Origin: Typhlomys cinereus
Taxonomy: Eukaryota; Chordata; Mammalia; Rodentia; Platacanthomyidae
Reading direction: 5' to 3'
Assembly: GCA_023101885.1 (NCBI GenBank)
Contig: JALPQD010000396.1
Span: 323,339-387,338 of the forward strand
Length of the DNA: 64,000 bases
A program made the translations under genes and the position numbers. Positions within the stretch are counted from its first letter, which is position 1; every line of letters begins with the position of its first letter. The notes under the pieces are model-generated. The model did not search any database, was not told the origin of the DNA, and saw only the letters and a program-made list of their open reading frames with translations. Positions 11,268 through 23,754 of this stretch are shown piece after piece.

Positions 11268-14200
11268 ATGTCCAGAATTAAAAATAATTTCTCCATTATA
11301 ACATTACATATCAATGGCATTAACTCACCGATTAAGAGACACAGATTACAAACTTGGATTAAAAACCACAATCCAACAATCTGCTGCCTTCAGGAAACTC
11401 ATCTCACCACAAAAGATAGGCACGTCCTAATAATGAAAGGCTGGTCTGAAATCTTGCAAGCTAATGGAACCAGGAAACAGGCAGGGGTAGCGATTATGCT
11501 TTCAGACAAAGTGGACTTCAAACCAAACAAAATCATAAGAGACACAAATGCATACTACATTTTAGTCACAGATACAATTCCCCAGGAAGACTTCATAATA
11601 CTGAACATATATATACTCAATATGGGTCCCTCCACATTCATTAAGAAAACCCTACAGCATCTAAAGCAAGAAATCAACCTCCAAACGATAATTCTTGGGG
11701 ACTTCAACACCACCCTCTCAACATGGGATAGATCAACAGGTCAAAAGCTTAACAGAGACACTTTGGAACTTAATCAAACCCTGAAAGAAATGGACCTTAC
11801 AGATCTCTATCGAACTTTTCACCCACGCACAAAAGAATACACATTTTTCTCGGCAGCACATGGAACTTTCTCCAAAATAGATCACATATTGAGCTACAAA
11901 ATGAATCTACACATATACAAAAAAGTTGAAATTCTAACCTGTGCCCTATCAGACCACCATGGCCTAAAGCTGGACATCCACAATACAACAAACAAGAGAG
12001 AATACATTAACTCCTGGAAACTTAACAATATGATTCTGAATAAGAACTGGATTCGGGAAGAAATTAAAAAAGAAATTCAAGATTTCCTGAAAGCGAATGA
12101 TAATCAAAATACAACTTACCAAAATCTCTGGGACACAATGAAAGCTGTCCTAAGAGGTAAGTTCATAGCTCTTAATGCCTACATCAAAAAAATGGAAACA
12201 TCAGAAATAAACAACTTAACAATGCAGCTTAAAGCTTTAGAGAAACTAGAGCAATCTGATCCCAAAAGTAGTAGAGGAGAAGAGATTAGCAAAATAAGGG
12301 GAAAAATATCTGAAATCGAGATTAAGAAAATGATAGAAAAAATCAACCAGGCAAAAAGGTGGTTCTTTGAAAAAATCAATAAGATTGATACACCCCCTAG
12401 GTAAATTAACCAAAAGCAACAGAGAAAAAACCCAAGCTACCAAAATTAGAAATAAACATGGAATTATCACTACTGATACCCAAGAAATCCAGAGAATTAT
12501 AACATCATATTTCAAAAACTTGTACTCTGCGACGTTTGACAACCCAAAAGAGATGGATGAATTTCTAAGTAAACACAACTTACCTAAATTGAATCAGGAA
12601 GTTGTCAATTATTTAAAATAGTCCTATAACATTTAAGGAAATTGAAGAAGTAATCTCGAATCTTCCCACCAAAAAATGTCCTGGACGAGATGGATTCAGC
12701 AAAGAGTTCTACCAGACATTTAAGGAGCTAATAACACCAGTACTCCTTAAACTGTTCCATCAAATAGCAAAGGAAGGAACACTACCAAATTCCTTCTATG
12801 AAGCTAATGTTGTCTTAATCCCAAAACCTAATAAAGATTCACTTAAAAAAGAAAACTATAAGCCGATCTCTCTGACGAACACAAACGCAAAGATTCTCAA
12901 CAAAGTCTTAGCAAATCGGATTCAAACACATATCAAAAAGATCATTCATGGGGACCAAGTAGGCTTCATCCCCGGCACACAAAGTTGGTTCAACATAGGC
13001 AAATCAATAAATGTAATTCATCATGTAAACCAGTCCAAACTCCAAGACCACATGATACTCTCGAAAGATGCAGAAAAAGCCTTTGACAAAATCCAACAGC
13101 CTTTTATGATCAAAACGATAGAGATGGTAGGAATGGAAGGAACCTTTATCAATATAATAAAACTGTATACAACAAGCCCACAGCAAGGATTATGCTCAAT
13201 GGGGAACAATTGGATGCATTCCCACTTTGATCAGGAACTAGACAAGGCTGTCCACTCTCACCACTTCTATTCAATATTGTACTTGAAGTCTTAGCTGAAG
13301 CCATAAGACAAGAAAGGGACATTAGAGGGATTCAAATTGGCAAGGAAACAGTCAAGCTATCCCTATTTGCAGATGACATGATCTTATACCTGAGGGATCC
13401 CAAAAACTCCACCAGGAAGCTCCTGGAACTAATTGAGAAGTTCAGCAGGGTGGCAGGATACAAAATAAATGTGCAAAAATCAGAGGCCTTCCTATATGCC
13501 CAGAATGAAAGAAGTGAAAAAGACCCTGAGAGAAACAATCCTATTTACTACAGCCCCTAAAAAAATGAAATACCTTGGTATAAACCTAACCAAGGAGGTA
13601 AAAGACCTTTACAATGAAAACTTTAAAACCCTCAAGAAAGAAATTGCTGAAGACATCAGAAGGTGGAAAGACCTTCCATGCTCCTGGATTGGCAGAATCA
13701 ACATCGTAAAAATGACCACCCTACCAAAGGCAATATAAAAATTCAATGCTATACCAATTAAAATCCCAAAGCAATTCCTTAAAGAAGTTGACCAAACAAT
13801 CTCAAAATTCATATGGAGGCACAAAAGACCTAGGATAGCAAAGACAATCCTGAGTAACAAAAACACTGCTGGAGGTATTACCATACCGAACCTTAGTCTA
13901 TACTACAAATCCATAGTTATAAAAACTGCCTGGTACTGGCTCCAAAATAGACACACAGACCAATGGATAAGGGTTGAGGACCCAGATATAAGCCCACAAA
14001 AATACAGCCATTTGATCTTTGACAAAGGGGCCCAAAGAATCCAATGGAAAAAGAACAGCATCTTCAACAAATGGTGCTGGCAAAACTGGATCTCCACATG
14101 CAGAAGATTAAAGCTGGACCCGTACTTGTCACCATGTACAAGACTTAATTCCAAATGGAACAAGGACCTTGATATCAGGCCAGAGACTATAAAAACCATA

Positions 14201-15094
14201 GTTGAAAGGATAGGGAACTCCCTTGATCTGATTGGGCTAGGCCAACACTTCCTAAACAGACATCCAATGGCACAGTCACTGCTACCAACTCTCAACAGTT
14301 GGGATCTTGCGAAACTAAAGAGCTTCTGTTCAGATAAAGAGATTATCACACGAGCTCAAAGGCAACCCACAGAATGGGAGAAAATCTTCACTAACCACAT
14401 ATCTGATAGAGCTCTACTGTCCAGAGTGCACAAAGAACTTAGAAAACTAAACACCAAGGAAACCAATGGCCCAATTAAAAAATGGGCCCTGGAACTTAAA
14501 AGAAATTTCACCAGGGATGAAATTAAAATGTCTAACAAATATCTTAAAAAATGCTCCGCTTCTTTAGCTATCAGGGAAATGCAAATCAAAACTTCCCTGA
14601 GATACCATCTCACCCCGGTCAGGATGGCAAAAATCCACAATACAAACAACAACAAATGCTGGAGAGGATGTGGAGAGAGGGGAACCCTGCTACATTGCTG
14701 GTGGGAATGCAGACTCATACAGCCATTCTGGCGAGCTGTCTGGAGATTCTTAAAGAAATTAAAGATTGAAATGCCATATGACCCTACTATTCCACTTTTG
14801 GGAATAACCCCCCATGCAGCAGAGGTTCGCCTCGATAGCACCAGCACGACCATGTTCATAGCAGCACTGTTTACAATAGCAAAGTCATGGAATCAACCTA
14901 ATTGTCCAACTGTTGACGAGTGGATAAGGAAACTGTGGTACATCTATACAATGGAGTACTACTCAGCCATCAAAAATGATGAATTACTGGAGTTTGCTGG
15001 GAAATGGATGTCATTAGAAACAATTATATTAAGTGAAGTATCCCAATCCCAGAAAGTTAAGCACCGTATGTACTCCCTAATAGGTGGCTCCTAG
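11268..15094 (+). pseudogene. L1-A ORF2 (endonuclease / reverse transcriptase), multiply frameshifted
   Basis: The first 378 codons (11268-12404) are an intact apurinic-type endonuclease domain with [16 protein letters not shown] and SDHHGLK motifs. The frame then shifts near 12400, stops at 12619-12621 and shifts again near 13260. Reverse transcriptase is recognised from '[10 protein letters not shown]' (about 13067) and the catalytic FADDM at 13366-13380. The C-terminal part is open at 14012-15094, including the Cys-rich zinc-knuckle-like region ([18 protein letters not shown]) and EYYSAIKNDE near the end. The domain order is normal for mammalian L1; the frame breaks make it dead. Confidence 0.92.
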
Positions 15095-15984
15095 TACCAA
15101 ACTCACCCAGCCCACATTGAGACACTCAAGGGTAAATCTATGTAATATGGTAATTGCAAGGATTGTGAACAGGAGGGATGGGGTTGGAGAGCCACACCAG
15201 ACACAAGGAGAGAGGGGAACATGTTACAGCAGAGAAAATCGACCTCCAAGGAATGCAAGTAAGTAATGTGACACCTGGTTAAGTTCACAGACATTCATTC
15301 CTGATCATGTACAACTGAGGGGGTATGATCTCACCAGAAGGAGAGGGCATATAGTCTGGCAGATGAAAAGAGATCATTTTGCAAATGGATGACTGATCCC
15401 TCCCTCACCGAGGTTTCCTGCTTTTATTACATCTATCCTTGAATGTGCTATTATAACAAGACTCCAGTTTAACAGTTTTTTGTCTCTGACCAGGGGGTGA
15501 CATACAGTGCCCATCAGGATGGAGTGAAGGGCATTGCAGGAGCAGCAAAACTGCAAAAGAAAATCAACAAACCACAATCCAGAATTTCAGAGACTCTATA
15601 TCATCCACATAGAACTAACCCAGCCTAATCTCCCCCCATCCTGAAGCTCAGGGACATCTGCGTAAGAGGGGGCAGTAAGATTGTAAGAGCAAAAGGATGG
15701 GGGGAGCAATGATTTGAAGAGTCTCCACACTAGATAGGGCTGAAGCAATCATAATAGGACTTTGCATGCCCTGCGCCATGTCCGTCACACTATTGACCTC
15801 ACAAAGTCTAACATCGGCTAAAAGCACCAAGATCCTTGGAGGCAAGGGATTGATGGCCACAGTAGTGTTCCTATGCTTAAGGGGAACACGAGAAAGGGTT
15901 CAGGGAAATGCCACTGGGTCCTTTTACATCATCAGAAAGGAGGACCAAGAGGAGAGTTAGGCATATGCAATTAAGGACTCTCTG

Positions 15985-16070
15985 GGAATTGGGGGGGGGT
16001 ACTGGGAGATGGGGAGGGAGGGAGGGAGAGCAGGGGGTTCGGGGGGAGGAGGAGGGGGGAGGGAACTGGT
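15985..16070 (+). repeat. G-rich polypurine tract in L1-A 3' UTR
   Basis: Long G runs (ggggggggg, gggagggaggg, ggggggagg) cover this stretch just before the terminal 'ttaagtttgtatgaacgg'. Equivalent tracts, as G on plus or C on minus copies, occur near every L1 3' end in the window. They could form G-quadruplexes. This is a known property of rodent L1 3' ends. Confidence 0.85.
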
Positions 16071-16344
16071 CTACCTATTAAGTTTGTATGAACGGAAATA
16101 ATAAAAATGTTATAAAAATGTTAAAAAAAAGAGTATCATGTGGTCTTGGATTCTGGACTGGTTTATATGATGAATTACATTTATTGATTTGTGCATGTTG
16201 AACCAACCTTGTGTGCCTGAGATAAAGCCTACTTAATCCCCATGAATGATCTTTTTGATATGTTTTTTAATCTGATTTGCTAAGACTTTGTAGAGAATCT
16301 TTGCCTCTGTATTCATCAGAGAGATTGGCCTATAGTTTCCTTTT

Positions 16345-17880
16345 TTAAGTATCTTTGTTAGGTTTTGGGATTAAGATGACATTAGCTTCATAGAAGGCAT
16401 TTGGTAGTGTTTCTTCCTTTGCTATACGATGTAACAGTTTAAGGAATATTGGTGTTATTAACTCCTTAAATGTCTGGTAGAATTCTGTGCTGAATCCATG
16501 TGGTCCAGGATATTTTTTGGTGGGAAGATTTGAGATTACTTCATTGATTACCTCATATGTTATAGGATTATTTAAATAATTGACAATTTCCTGATTCAAT
16601 TCAGGTAAGTTGTGTTTACTTAGGAATTCATCCATCTCTGTTGTGTTGTCAAATTTCACAGAGTATAAGTTTTTGAAATACGATGTTATAATTCTCTGGA
16701 TTTCTTGGATATCAGTAGTGATAACTCCATTTTCATTTCTAATTTTGTTAATTTGGGTTTTCTCTCTCCTGCTTTTGGTTAATTTAGCTAGGGGTGTATC
16801 AATCTTATTGATTTTTTTCAAAAAACCAGCTTTTTGACAGGTTGATTTTTCTAATTTCGATTTTGGATATTTCTCCCCTTACTTTGCTAATCTTCTCTCT
16901 TATACTTCTTTTGGAAAAGGATTGCTCTCGTGTAACTAAAGCTTTAAGCTGCATTGTTACATTATTTATTTCTGATGTTTCCTTTTTTTTTTTTTTGATG
17001 TAAGCATTAAGAGCTATGAACTTACCTCTTAGGACAGCCTTCATTGTGTCCCAGAGATTTTGGTTAGTTGTATTTTCATTATCATTCACTTTCAGGAAAT
17101 CTTGAATTTCTTCATAATTTCTTCCTGAATCCAATTCTCCTTCAGCATCACAGTGTTAAATTTCCAGGAGTTAGTGTATTTTCTCTTGTTTGTTGTGTTG
17201 TGGATGTCCAGCTTTAGACCGTGGTGGTCTGAGAGGGTATAGGCTAGAATTTCACATTTCCTGTATATGTGTAGATTCATTTTGTGTCCCAATATGTGAT
17301 CTATTTTGGAGAAAGTTCCATGTGCTAGTGAGAAAAATGTGTATTCTTTGGTGTGTGGATGAAAAGTTTGATAGAGATCTGTAAGGTCCATTCCAGTAAG
17401 GGTTTGATTAAGTTCTAAATTGTCTCTCTTAGGTTTTTGATCTGTTGTTCTATCCCATGTTGAAAGGACGGTGTTGAAATCCCCAAAAATTATCGTTTTG
17501 GGGTTGATTTCTCACTTTAGACATTGTAGGGTTTGCTTAATGAATGTGGGGGTCCTGTATTGGGTGCAAATATGTTCAGTGTTGTGAAGTTTTCCTGGTG
17601 AATTGTACCTGTGACTAAAATGTAGTATCCATCTGTGTCTCATGATTTTTTTTTTGTTTGAATTCCACTTTGTCTGATAGCATAATGGCTATCCCTGCCT
17701 GTTTCCTGGTTCCATTAACTTGCAGAATTTTGGGCCAGCCTTTTATATTTAGGATGTGCCTATCTTTTATGGTGAGATGGGTTTCCTGCAGGCAGAAGAT
17801 TGATGGGTTGTGATTTTTAATCAAGTTTGTAATCTGTGTCTCTTGATCGAGTTAATTCCACTAACATTTAATGTTATAAT
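16345..17880 (-). pseudogene. L1-B ORF2 N-terminal remnant
   Basis: Open minus-strand pieces at 17615-17824, 17092-17391, 16805-17134 and 16345-16821 follow one another in the order endonuclease, linker, start of reverse transcriptase, with frame changes between them. The last piece ends in '[12 protein letters not shown]', an RT motif. The catalytic FADD region is absent because the element is cut at 16131. Confidence 0.85.
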
Positions 17881-17964
17881 GGAGAAATTATTTTTAATTC
17901 TGGACATTTATTATGTTTAGTGGCTTTAGTAAGTGTATTGTTTCGCTTTTAAATTTTGGTGGTA

Positions 17965-19030
17965 TTATACTTCCCTTCTGCCCTCCTGGATATGCTTGTT
18001 CTTTTCTTCAAGCTTGAGTATCAGTTCTAGGATTTTTTGAAGGCCTGGTTTAGTAGACATGTATCTCTTCAAGTTGTCTTTGTGCTGGAAAATTATTCTT
18101 TCTCCCTCAATCATGACTGACAGTTTTGCATGATATATCAGCCTGTGTTGACATTTTTGCTCATTCAATGCTTGAAGTATGTCTCTCCAAGCTCTTTTTG
18201 ATTTTACTGTTTCCATTGAGAAGTCATTTGTTATTTTAATAAGTTTACCTTTAAAAGTGACTTGCTTTATTCCCTTGAAGCTCTCAGCACCATTTCTTTG
18301 TCTTGAATGTGGACTGTTTTAACTATTATTTGCCATGGTGAGTTTCTATTTTGGCCGTATCTGTTTGGGTGTGGAATACCTCTTGTATATGGATGGGTCT
18401 CTCTTTTTATAGATGAGGAAAGTTTTCCTTGATGATAGTTTGAAAAATTTCTTCAGGTGTGGTATTTTGGGATTCTTGCTCTGGTATTCCATGAATACGC
18501 ATGTTGGGCTTCTTCAGGGTGTCCCATAATTCTTGAATATTCCTCTCGAATATCTTTTTGGCTTTAACAACCTCTTCCATTGAGCTGGTTAATACTCCCA
18601 CTTTGTATTCAAGATCTGAAATTCTATTTTCTGCTTCATTAGTTCTGCTGATAAGACTCTCTGTTGAGTTCTGGGTTGAAGATAACTTGTCTTTTAGTTT
18701 GGTTTTAAACTCTGCTTGAGACTGTTTTAACTGCCTTGTACCTATTTTTGTTTCTTGAACTGTTTTTCTCAACTACTCCAAGTGTTTGTTGTGTTCCTCT
18801 TCAAAAAGGGTTGGTTCGGTTATTTAATTCCTCCCAGATTTCCTCTTTCATAGTATTGATCATGGTAATGATCATGTTTTGAAAGTCATTATCTTGGTTC
18901 AGGCTTTCTTGGCTATTTTCCATGGATTTGTTCTGATTGGAGTCTATCATTATGGGATTAATTCCTTCAGGGAGATTTGTTTTCTTGGGTTTTGTTTCTC
19001 ATGGATTTGTACTTTGACTTGGGCATTGTG
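17965..19030 (-). pseudogene. L1-B ORF1 remnant
   Basis: Two open pieces (17965-18216 and 18407-18772) encode the C-terminal region ('MIEGERIIFQHKDNLK') and the coiled-coil region ('ENRISDLEYKVGVL') of L1 ORF1. They lie in the correct minus-strand order, separated by frameshifts and stops. The element is non-coding today. Confidence 0.8.
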
Positions 19031-19262
19031 GTATTTAACTCTTAAGACCTTCTTTCAATTTCTGTGTGTTTTTCACTGAACTGAATTAGTTTTCCTGGAG
19101 CAGCTCCTGCTCAGGCTGGCTGATGGGAGGAGCTGGGACTAGTGGATTGCCTGGGGTTTGGGGGTCAGCAGGGGGAGGTTACCTAGGTCACAGGGTGTCC
19201 TAGCTGGACTGCGGGCAACTGGGGTGGGTGGGGAAAGGAAGGAGGTGGCGGTAGCCGGCGCA

Positions 19263-19470
19263 ATTCCTCAGCTGCATTTTCAACTGCGTTTATTCTCTCA
19301 ATCTGTTTTTAACATTTTCTCTTTCTGTATAAATCGTGTATGAAATAAAGATTCGGTGCTACCTGTTGTCTGCTTGCAAGGCATGCCCTCCTGTGAAAAT
19401 ACAGTCGTGTCTGAATCTCAATCCTCACACCTCCCTTCTGGATTGGTTCACAGTTGCTGCAGGACAGTGA
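19263..19470 (+). mobile_element. Possible LTR fragment (R-U5 end)
   Basis: 'ttctgtataaatcgtgtatgaaataaag' gives a polyadenylation signal followed by 'attcggtgctacc', and about 110 bp later 'ctggattggttcaca'. This looks like the R-U5 end of a retroviral LTR in plus orientation. The U3 part is absent because L1-B's 5' end abuts on the left. No internal retroviral sequence follows. Family unknown. Confidence 0.3.
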
Positions 19471-19499
19471 CACAGGCAGAGTGTCACAGTGAGGTTGGA

Positions 19500-19868
19500 A
19501 GAAACTTAAACTATGTTCATTACAACTCTGTTCACAATAGGAAATAAATGGATTCATACAGATGACCCAAAATAGATGAATGGATGATGAAAAAATGGTA
19601 CATAGAAAACAATGGAATACTATTCAGCTGTTTTAAAAGTGAATTACTGAACTTTGCTAATAACTGGATGGTGGTGGAAGAAATTATACTGAATAAAGTA
19701 TGCCATATACAGAAAGACAGATATCACATGTGTTCCCTTGTAAGTACATTCTAGTATTGAAACTTCAGAATGGTATACTCAAATTTCTATAACACCCACA
19801 ACTACAGAGGAACATAAGTCAGGGGCCATTGGATTTCTAAAGAACAGCAAATTAAATCAGGTAGATCC
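19500..19868 (+). mobile_element. Older L1 3' fragment (end of ORF2 and 3' UTR)
   Basis: Conserved L1 ORF2 terminal wording can be read in a degraded plus-strand frame: 'caatggaatactattcagctg' and 'ctgataactggatgg'-like, followed by 'aaagtatgccatatacagaaagacag'. It is more diverged from L1-A than L1-B or L1-C. It continues briefly after 21855 because L1-C inserted into it. Confidence 0.7.
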
Positions 19869-19883
19869 AGCAGAGATTTTTTT

Positions 19884-21853
19884 TATTAAAAATTTAATTA
19901 TACATTTTAAAATTTTTTACCAGTTCCTCCCTCCCCCCTCCTTCCCCTCCACTTCCCCCAGTGCCTCCCCCCCAATTCCCAGAGAGTGCTTTATTGTGTA
20001 CGCCTAACTCTCCTCTGGGTTCTCCTCTCCAATGACATATAAGGACCCAGTGGCATTTCCATAAGCCCTTTCTCTTGTTCCCTTTAAGCATAAGATCACT
20101 ACTATGGCTGTCAATCCCTTGCCTCCAGGGGTCTCGGTGCCCTTAACAGATGCTAGACTTTATGAGGGTAACAGTGCGCTGGACATTGCGCAGGGCATGC
20201 AAAGTCCCATTATTATTGCTTTGGCCCCAACTATTGTTGAGAATCTTGCAAATCGTTGCTCCTCCTATCCTTTCGCTCTTACAATCTTACCGCCCCCTCT
20301 TCCGCAAATGTCCCTGAGCTCCAGGATGGGGAGAGATTAGGCTTTCCTAGTTCTATGTGATTGATATAGAGTCTCTGAAGTTCTGGATTGTGGTTTGTTG
20401 ATTTTCTTTTGCAGTTTTGCTGCTCCTGCAATTCCCTTCACTCCATTCTGCTGGGCACTGTATGTCACCCCCTGGCCAGAGACAAAGCTGTTAAACTGGA
20501 GTCTTGTTGTAATAGCACATTCAAGGGTAGATGTAATAAGAGTAGGAAACCTCACTGAGGGAGGGGTCCATCACCCATTTGCAAAATGATTACTTTTTAT
20601 CTGCTAGACTATATGCCCTCCCCTTCTGGTGAGATCAGGAAAGAACGTCTGTGAACTTAACCAGGTTTCTCATTACTTACTTGCAGACCTTGATGGAGGC
20701 CTATTTTCTCTGCTGTAACATGGTCTCCTCTCTCCTTGTTTCTGGTGTGGCCCTCCTAACCCATCTCTCTTGTTCATAATCCTTGCAATTACTGTGTTAC
20801 ATAGGTTTACTTTTGAGTGTCTCAATGTGGGCTGGGTGAGTTTGGTACTAGGAGCCACCTATTAGGGAGTACATACGGCGCTTAATTTTCTGGGTTTGGG
20901 ATACTTCACTTAATATAATTCTTTCTAATGACATCCATTTCCCAGCAAATTCCAGTAATTCATCATTTTTGATGGCTGAGTAGTACTCCATTGTATAGAT
21001 GTACCACAGTTTCCTTATCCACTCGTCAACTGTTGGACATTTAGGTTGATTCCATGACTTTGCTATTGTAAACAGTGCTGCTATGAACATGGTCGACCTT
21101 GTGCTATCGAGGCGAACCTCTGCTGCATGGGGGGTTATTCCCAAAAGTGGGATAGCAGGGTCATACGGCATTTCAATCTTTAATTTCTTTAAGAATCTCC
21201 AGACGGCTCACCAGAGTGGCTGTATGAGCCTGCATTCCCACCAACAATGTAGGAGAGTTCCCCTCTCTCCACATCCTCTCCAGCATTTGTCGTTGTTTGT
21301 ATTGTGGATTTTTGCCATCCTGACCGGGGTGAGATGGTATCTCAGGGAAGTTTTGATTTGCATTTCCCTGATGGCGAAGGAAGTGGAGCATTTTTTAAGA
21401 TAATTGTTAGACATTTTAATGTCATCCCTGGTAAAGTTTCTTTGAAGTTCCAGGGCCCATTTTTTAATTGGGCCAGTGTTTTCCTTGGAGTTTAATTTTC
21501 TAAGTTCTTTGTGCACTCTGGACAGTAGAGCTCTGTCAGATATGTGGTTAGTGAAGATTTTCTCCCATTCTGTGGGTTGCCTTTGAGCTCGTGTGACAAT
21601 CTCTTTATCTGAACAGAAGCTCTTTAATTTCACAAGATCCCAACTGTTGAGAGTTGGTAGCAGTGACTGTGCCATTGGATGTCTGTTTAGGAAGTGTTGG
21701 CCTAGCCCAATCAGCTCGAGGGAGTTCCCTATCCTTTCAGCTATGGTTTTTAAAGTCTCTGGCCTGATATGAAGGTCCTTGTTCCATTTGGAATTGTCTT
21801 GTACATGGTGACAAGTATGGGTCCAGCTTTAATCTTCTGCATGTGGAGATCCA
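19884..21853 (-). mobile_element. L1-C, 5'-truncated LINE-1 with target-site duplication
   Basis: Minus-strand 3' UTR (about 19890-20850) and the ORF2 C-terminal third (20848-21853) break off at the point equivalent to L1-A 14082. Both sides carry the duplication ccagcagagattttt (about 19867-19881 and 21851-21866). The frames at 20848-21171 and 21208-21675 encode the last part of ORF2 ('MPYDPAIPLLGITPHAAEV', 'EYYSAIKNDELLEF'), with one frameshift between them. It looks comparatively young. Confidence 0.92.
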
Positions 21854-21866
21854 GTTTCCAGCAGAG

Positions 21867-22595
21867 ATTTTTTAAAAAGAAATATTGGTGCCTATGTAAA
21901 TATGTGGCCGAATATATTTAATATCCTAGAAAATCTGAGGTTTATGAGAATTTTATAATTTTGTCATTGTCACCAGATGGAAATCTTTTCTTGTACTTGG
22001 ATAACCTCACTTTTTAAATAAATAGCCTTGTTATCTTCCCCCGGTATTAAAAATGTATAATTACTAAATGATGAATAACATCTAGAAAGTCAGAAGTCAG
22101 TCCCATGTCCCAGAGATAAGTGATTTGGTGACTATCATATAGACATATCTCCAAGCTCTTCTCTGTGTACACTTATACATTGGATCATATTGTTTCTAAA
22201 CTTACTGTATTTCTCAGAAGCAGATTGAATAATATAGTGATCGTTTTTGTAGTCACATTTCTTTATGCAGTTTTTTATGCTTCTTTCTCTAGAATTACCT
22301 GTGCACTTCTGGAATATCACTGACAATGCATCTGGTCATTTCGAAACCCTCTACTAGAATGTCTTCTGACAGAAATGGATGTACATTCCTAGATCAGGCT
22401 CAGAGAGGTTGCTTTCCCTTATCTCACAATGAGCACTTATAAGTCAAGTAGATAATAGTTGCTAATTTTTAGTCATTTGTGGCATACTTTTGAATAATCA
22501 TATCTTTTGTATTATTTTTAATATCTTTCTAATATTTCTGTTGATATTTTTCTCTTATGTATAAAATTTTCTTTATATCCAAAGACCCTACATTA
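21867..22595. other. Unannotated AT-rich sequence
   Basis: I see no gene, RNA or recognisable repeat here apart from possible continuation of the old L1 3' UTR just after L1-C. The small minus-strand frame at 22135-22326 has no motif. Confidence 0.4.
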
Positions 22596-22599
22596 TTCA

Positions 22600-23170
22600 C
22601 CTGTAACCAGACGAACCAAATCTCTCCCCATCCTAAAGCTCAAGGAACCTTGCGGGAGAAGGAGCGGCAAGATTGTAAGAGCCTAAAGATAGGGAGTAAC
22701 AATGATATGCAAGATACTCCACACAAGTTAGGGCTTCAGCATCCAGGATTGGACTTTGCCCAACTTTCACAATGGCTGACATGTCAATGAACCCCCAAAA
22801 TCACAGGGGAGAAGGCTTCAGGCAGTAGGATCCTTAGAGGCAAGGGATTAAACAGTCATAATAGAGTTCTCATGCTAGTGCGGAGCCCAAGAAGGGGCTC
22901 TGGACTGTGCCACTGAGTCCTGAACCCTCACTAGGGTGGAGTACTCAGAGGGAGGCTCCATGCTCACATAAATGGATGCTCCAGGGAATGGGAGGGAGAA
23001 GGGGGAGGCACTGGGAGAGGGGGAGGGAGAGAAAGGGGTGAAAGGAAGAGGGAAAGGGGGAGAGTGCAATGGGGCAACAGAGGAGGGAAGATGGGAAGGG
23101 GAGGATGTGGGTATTTATTGAGCTTGTACGATTAGGAAAAAAATAAAATGGAGAAAAAAATAAAAAATTT
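22600..23170 (+). mobile_element. L1-D, 3' UTR only
   Basis: It begins at 'aatctctccccatcctaaagctcaaggaa', equivalent to about 15628 of L1-A, and runs to the 'gagcttgtacgattagg' end and A-rich tail (23140-23170), with the polypurine tract at 22985-23105. It is severely 5'-truncated and contains no ORF sequence. Confidence 0.85.
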
Positions 23171-23354
23171 TATCATAAATAAGTGTATGGTAGTGTATGG
23201 ATATTATATGCATCTGGAACATGCAACAACTTTGATATGTCATTTGTATGTTTTCTATTTGATTCCTAAAAATCCATATTTACTTAATTAAGTTGGTGCA
23301 TTTTAAATACTATGTTACATTAAATAAATTGTCATTTAAAATATTTTTGTTTTG

Positions 23355-23754
23355 CAGTTATTCAGCATGTTGCTAATAAATTCACATCTGAATGGCTTAA
23401 GAGAACAGTAGATTTCATTTTATCTTATGATAGTCCAGTTACAGCTCTACATCTAAATCTAAACTTGGAAATAGAGTCTACGCAAACACCAGGGGACATA
23501 TCATATCACTAGACTGCTGAGAGAGGGGCAATTTTTACATGCCACACCAGCATACTGTAAGTTTGCCAAAATGTGTCAAATTCCCCAACCAGCTCCCTCC
23601 ATCTTATTCACCTGCCTAGAGATTAGCCCCACCTATCAATCAGACAATCCCCTGTATGTTTCCTCACAGTTTGATTCAACTACCAATTCTCTCCAAATGG
23701 GTCCAGAGCCATGAGCCTTCAATTTTCTACTTGGCACTTGTATTGAACTATGAC
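23355..23754 (-). mobile_element. MaLR-like LTR, minus strand
   Basis: It aligns with 33497-33911 and 41735-42158: 'gcatgttgctaataaattcacatc..ggcttaaga', 'ggacatatcat..ctgagagaggggcaa', 'caccagcatac', 'ccaaccagctccctccatcttatt' and the terminal 'tgaactatgaca'. On the minus strand it starts tgtcatag and has an aataaa-like region near its 3' end. It is a solo LTR; no internal sequence is seen. Confidence 0.65.

Larger units (their letters stand above)
9217..16130 (+). mobile_element. L1-A, nearly full-length LINE-1
   Basis: In order it has two GC-rich 5' monomers (9217-9545), 5' UTR, ORF1 (10151-11258, broken), ORF2 (11268-15094, broken), a roughly 1 kb 3' UTR with a G-rich polypurine tract (about 15985-16070), and a terminal A-rich tail at 16121-16130. 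ORF frameshifts make it immobile. No target-site duplication is visible: the left flank is ERV sequence and the right flank is directly the interior of another L1. That suggests deletion or rearrangement at insertion or later. Confidence 0.92.
16131..19262 (-). mobile_element. L1-B, minus-strand L1 lacking its 3' half
   Basis: Read on the minus strand it has 5' UTR (about 19080-19262), ORF1 (about 17970-19030, broken), then ORF2 from the endonuclease start (about 17880) into reverse transcriptase, ending abruptly at 16131. That end corresponds to L1-A position about 13065. Recognisable pieces are 'FCLQETHLT' (17750-17824), '[23 protein letters not shown]' (17300-17370) and the frame at 16345-16821. 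The RT catalytic part, 3' UTR and tail are missing; L1-A's A-tail directly abuts the break. Confidence 0.88.

Noticed and set aside
9217..19262. L1-A plus L1-B as one twin-primed (5'-inverted) insertion
   Set aside because: L1-A alone runs from 5' end to A-tail, and L1-B duplicates the same regions in opposite orientation, so they are separate copies.
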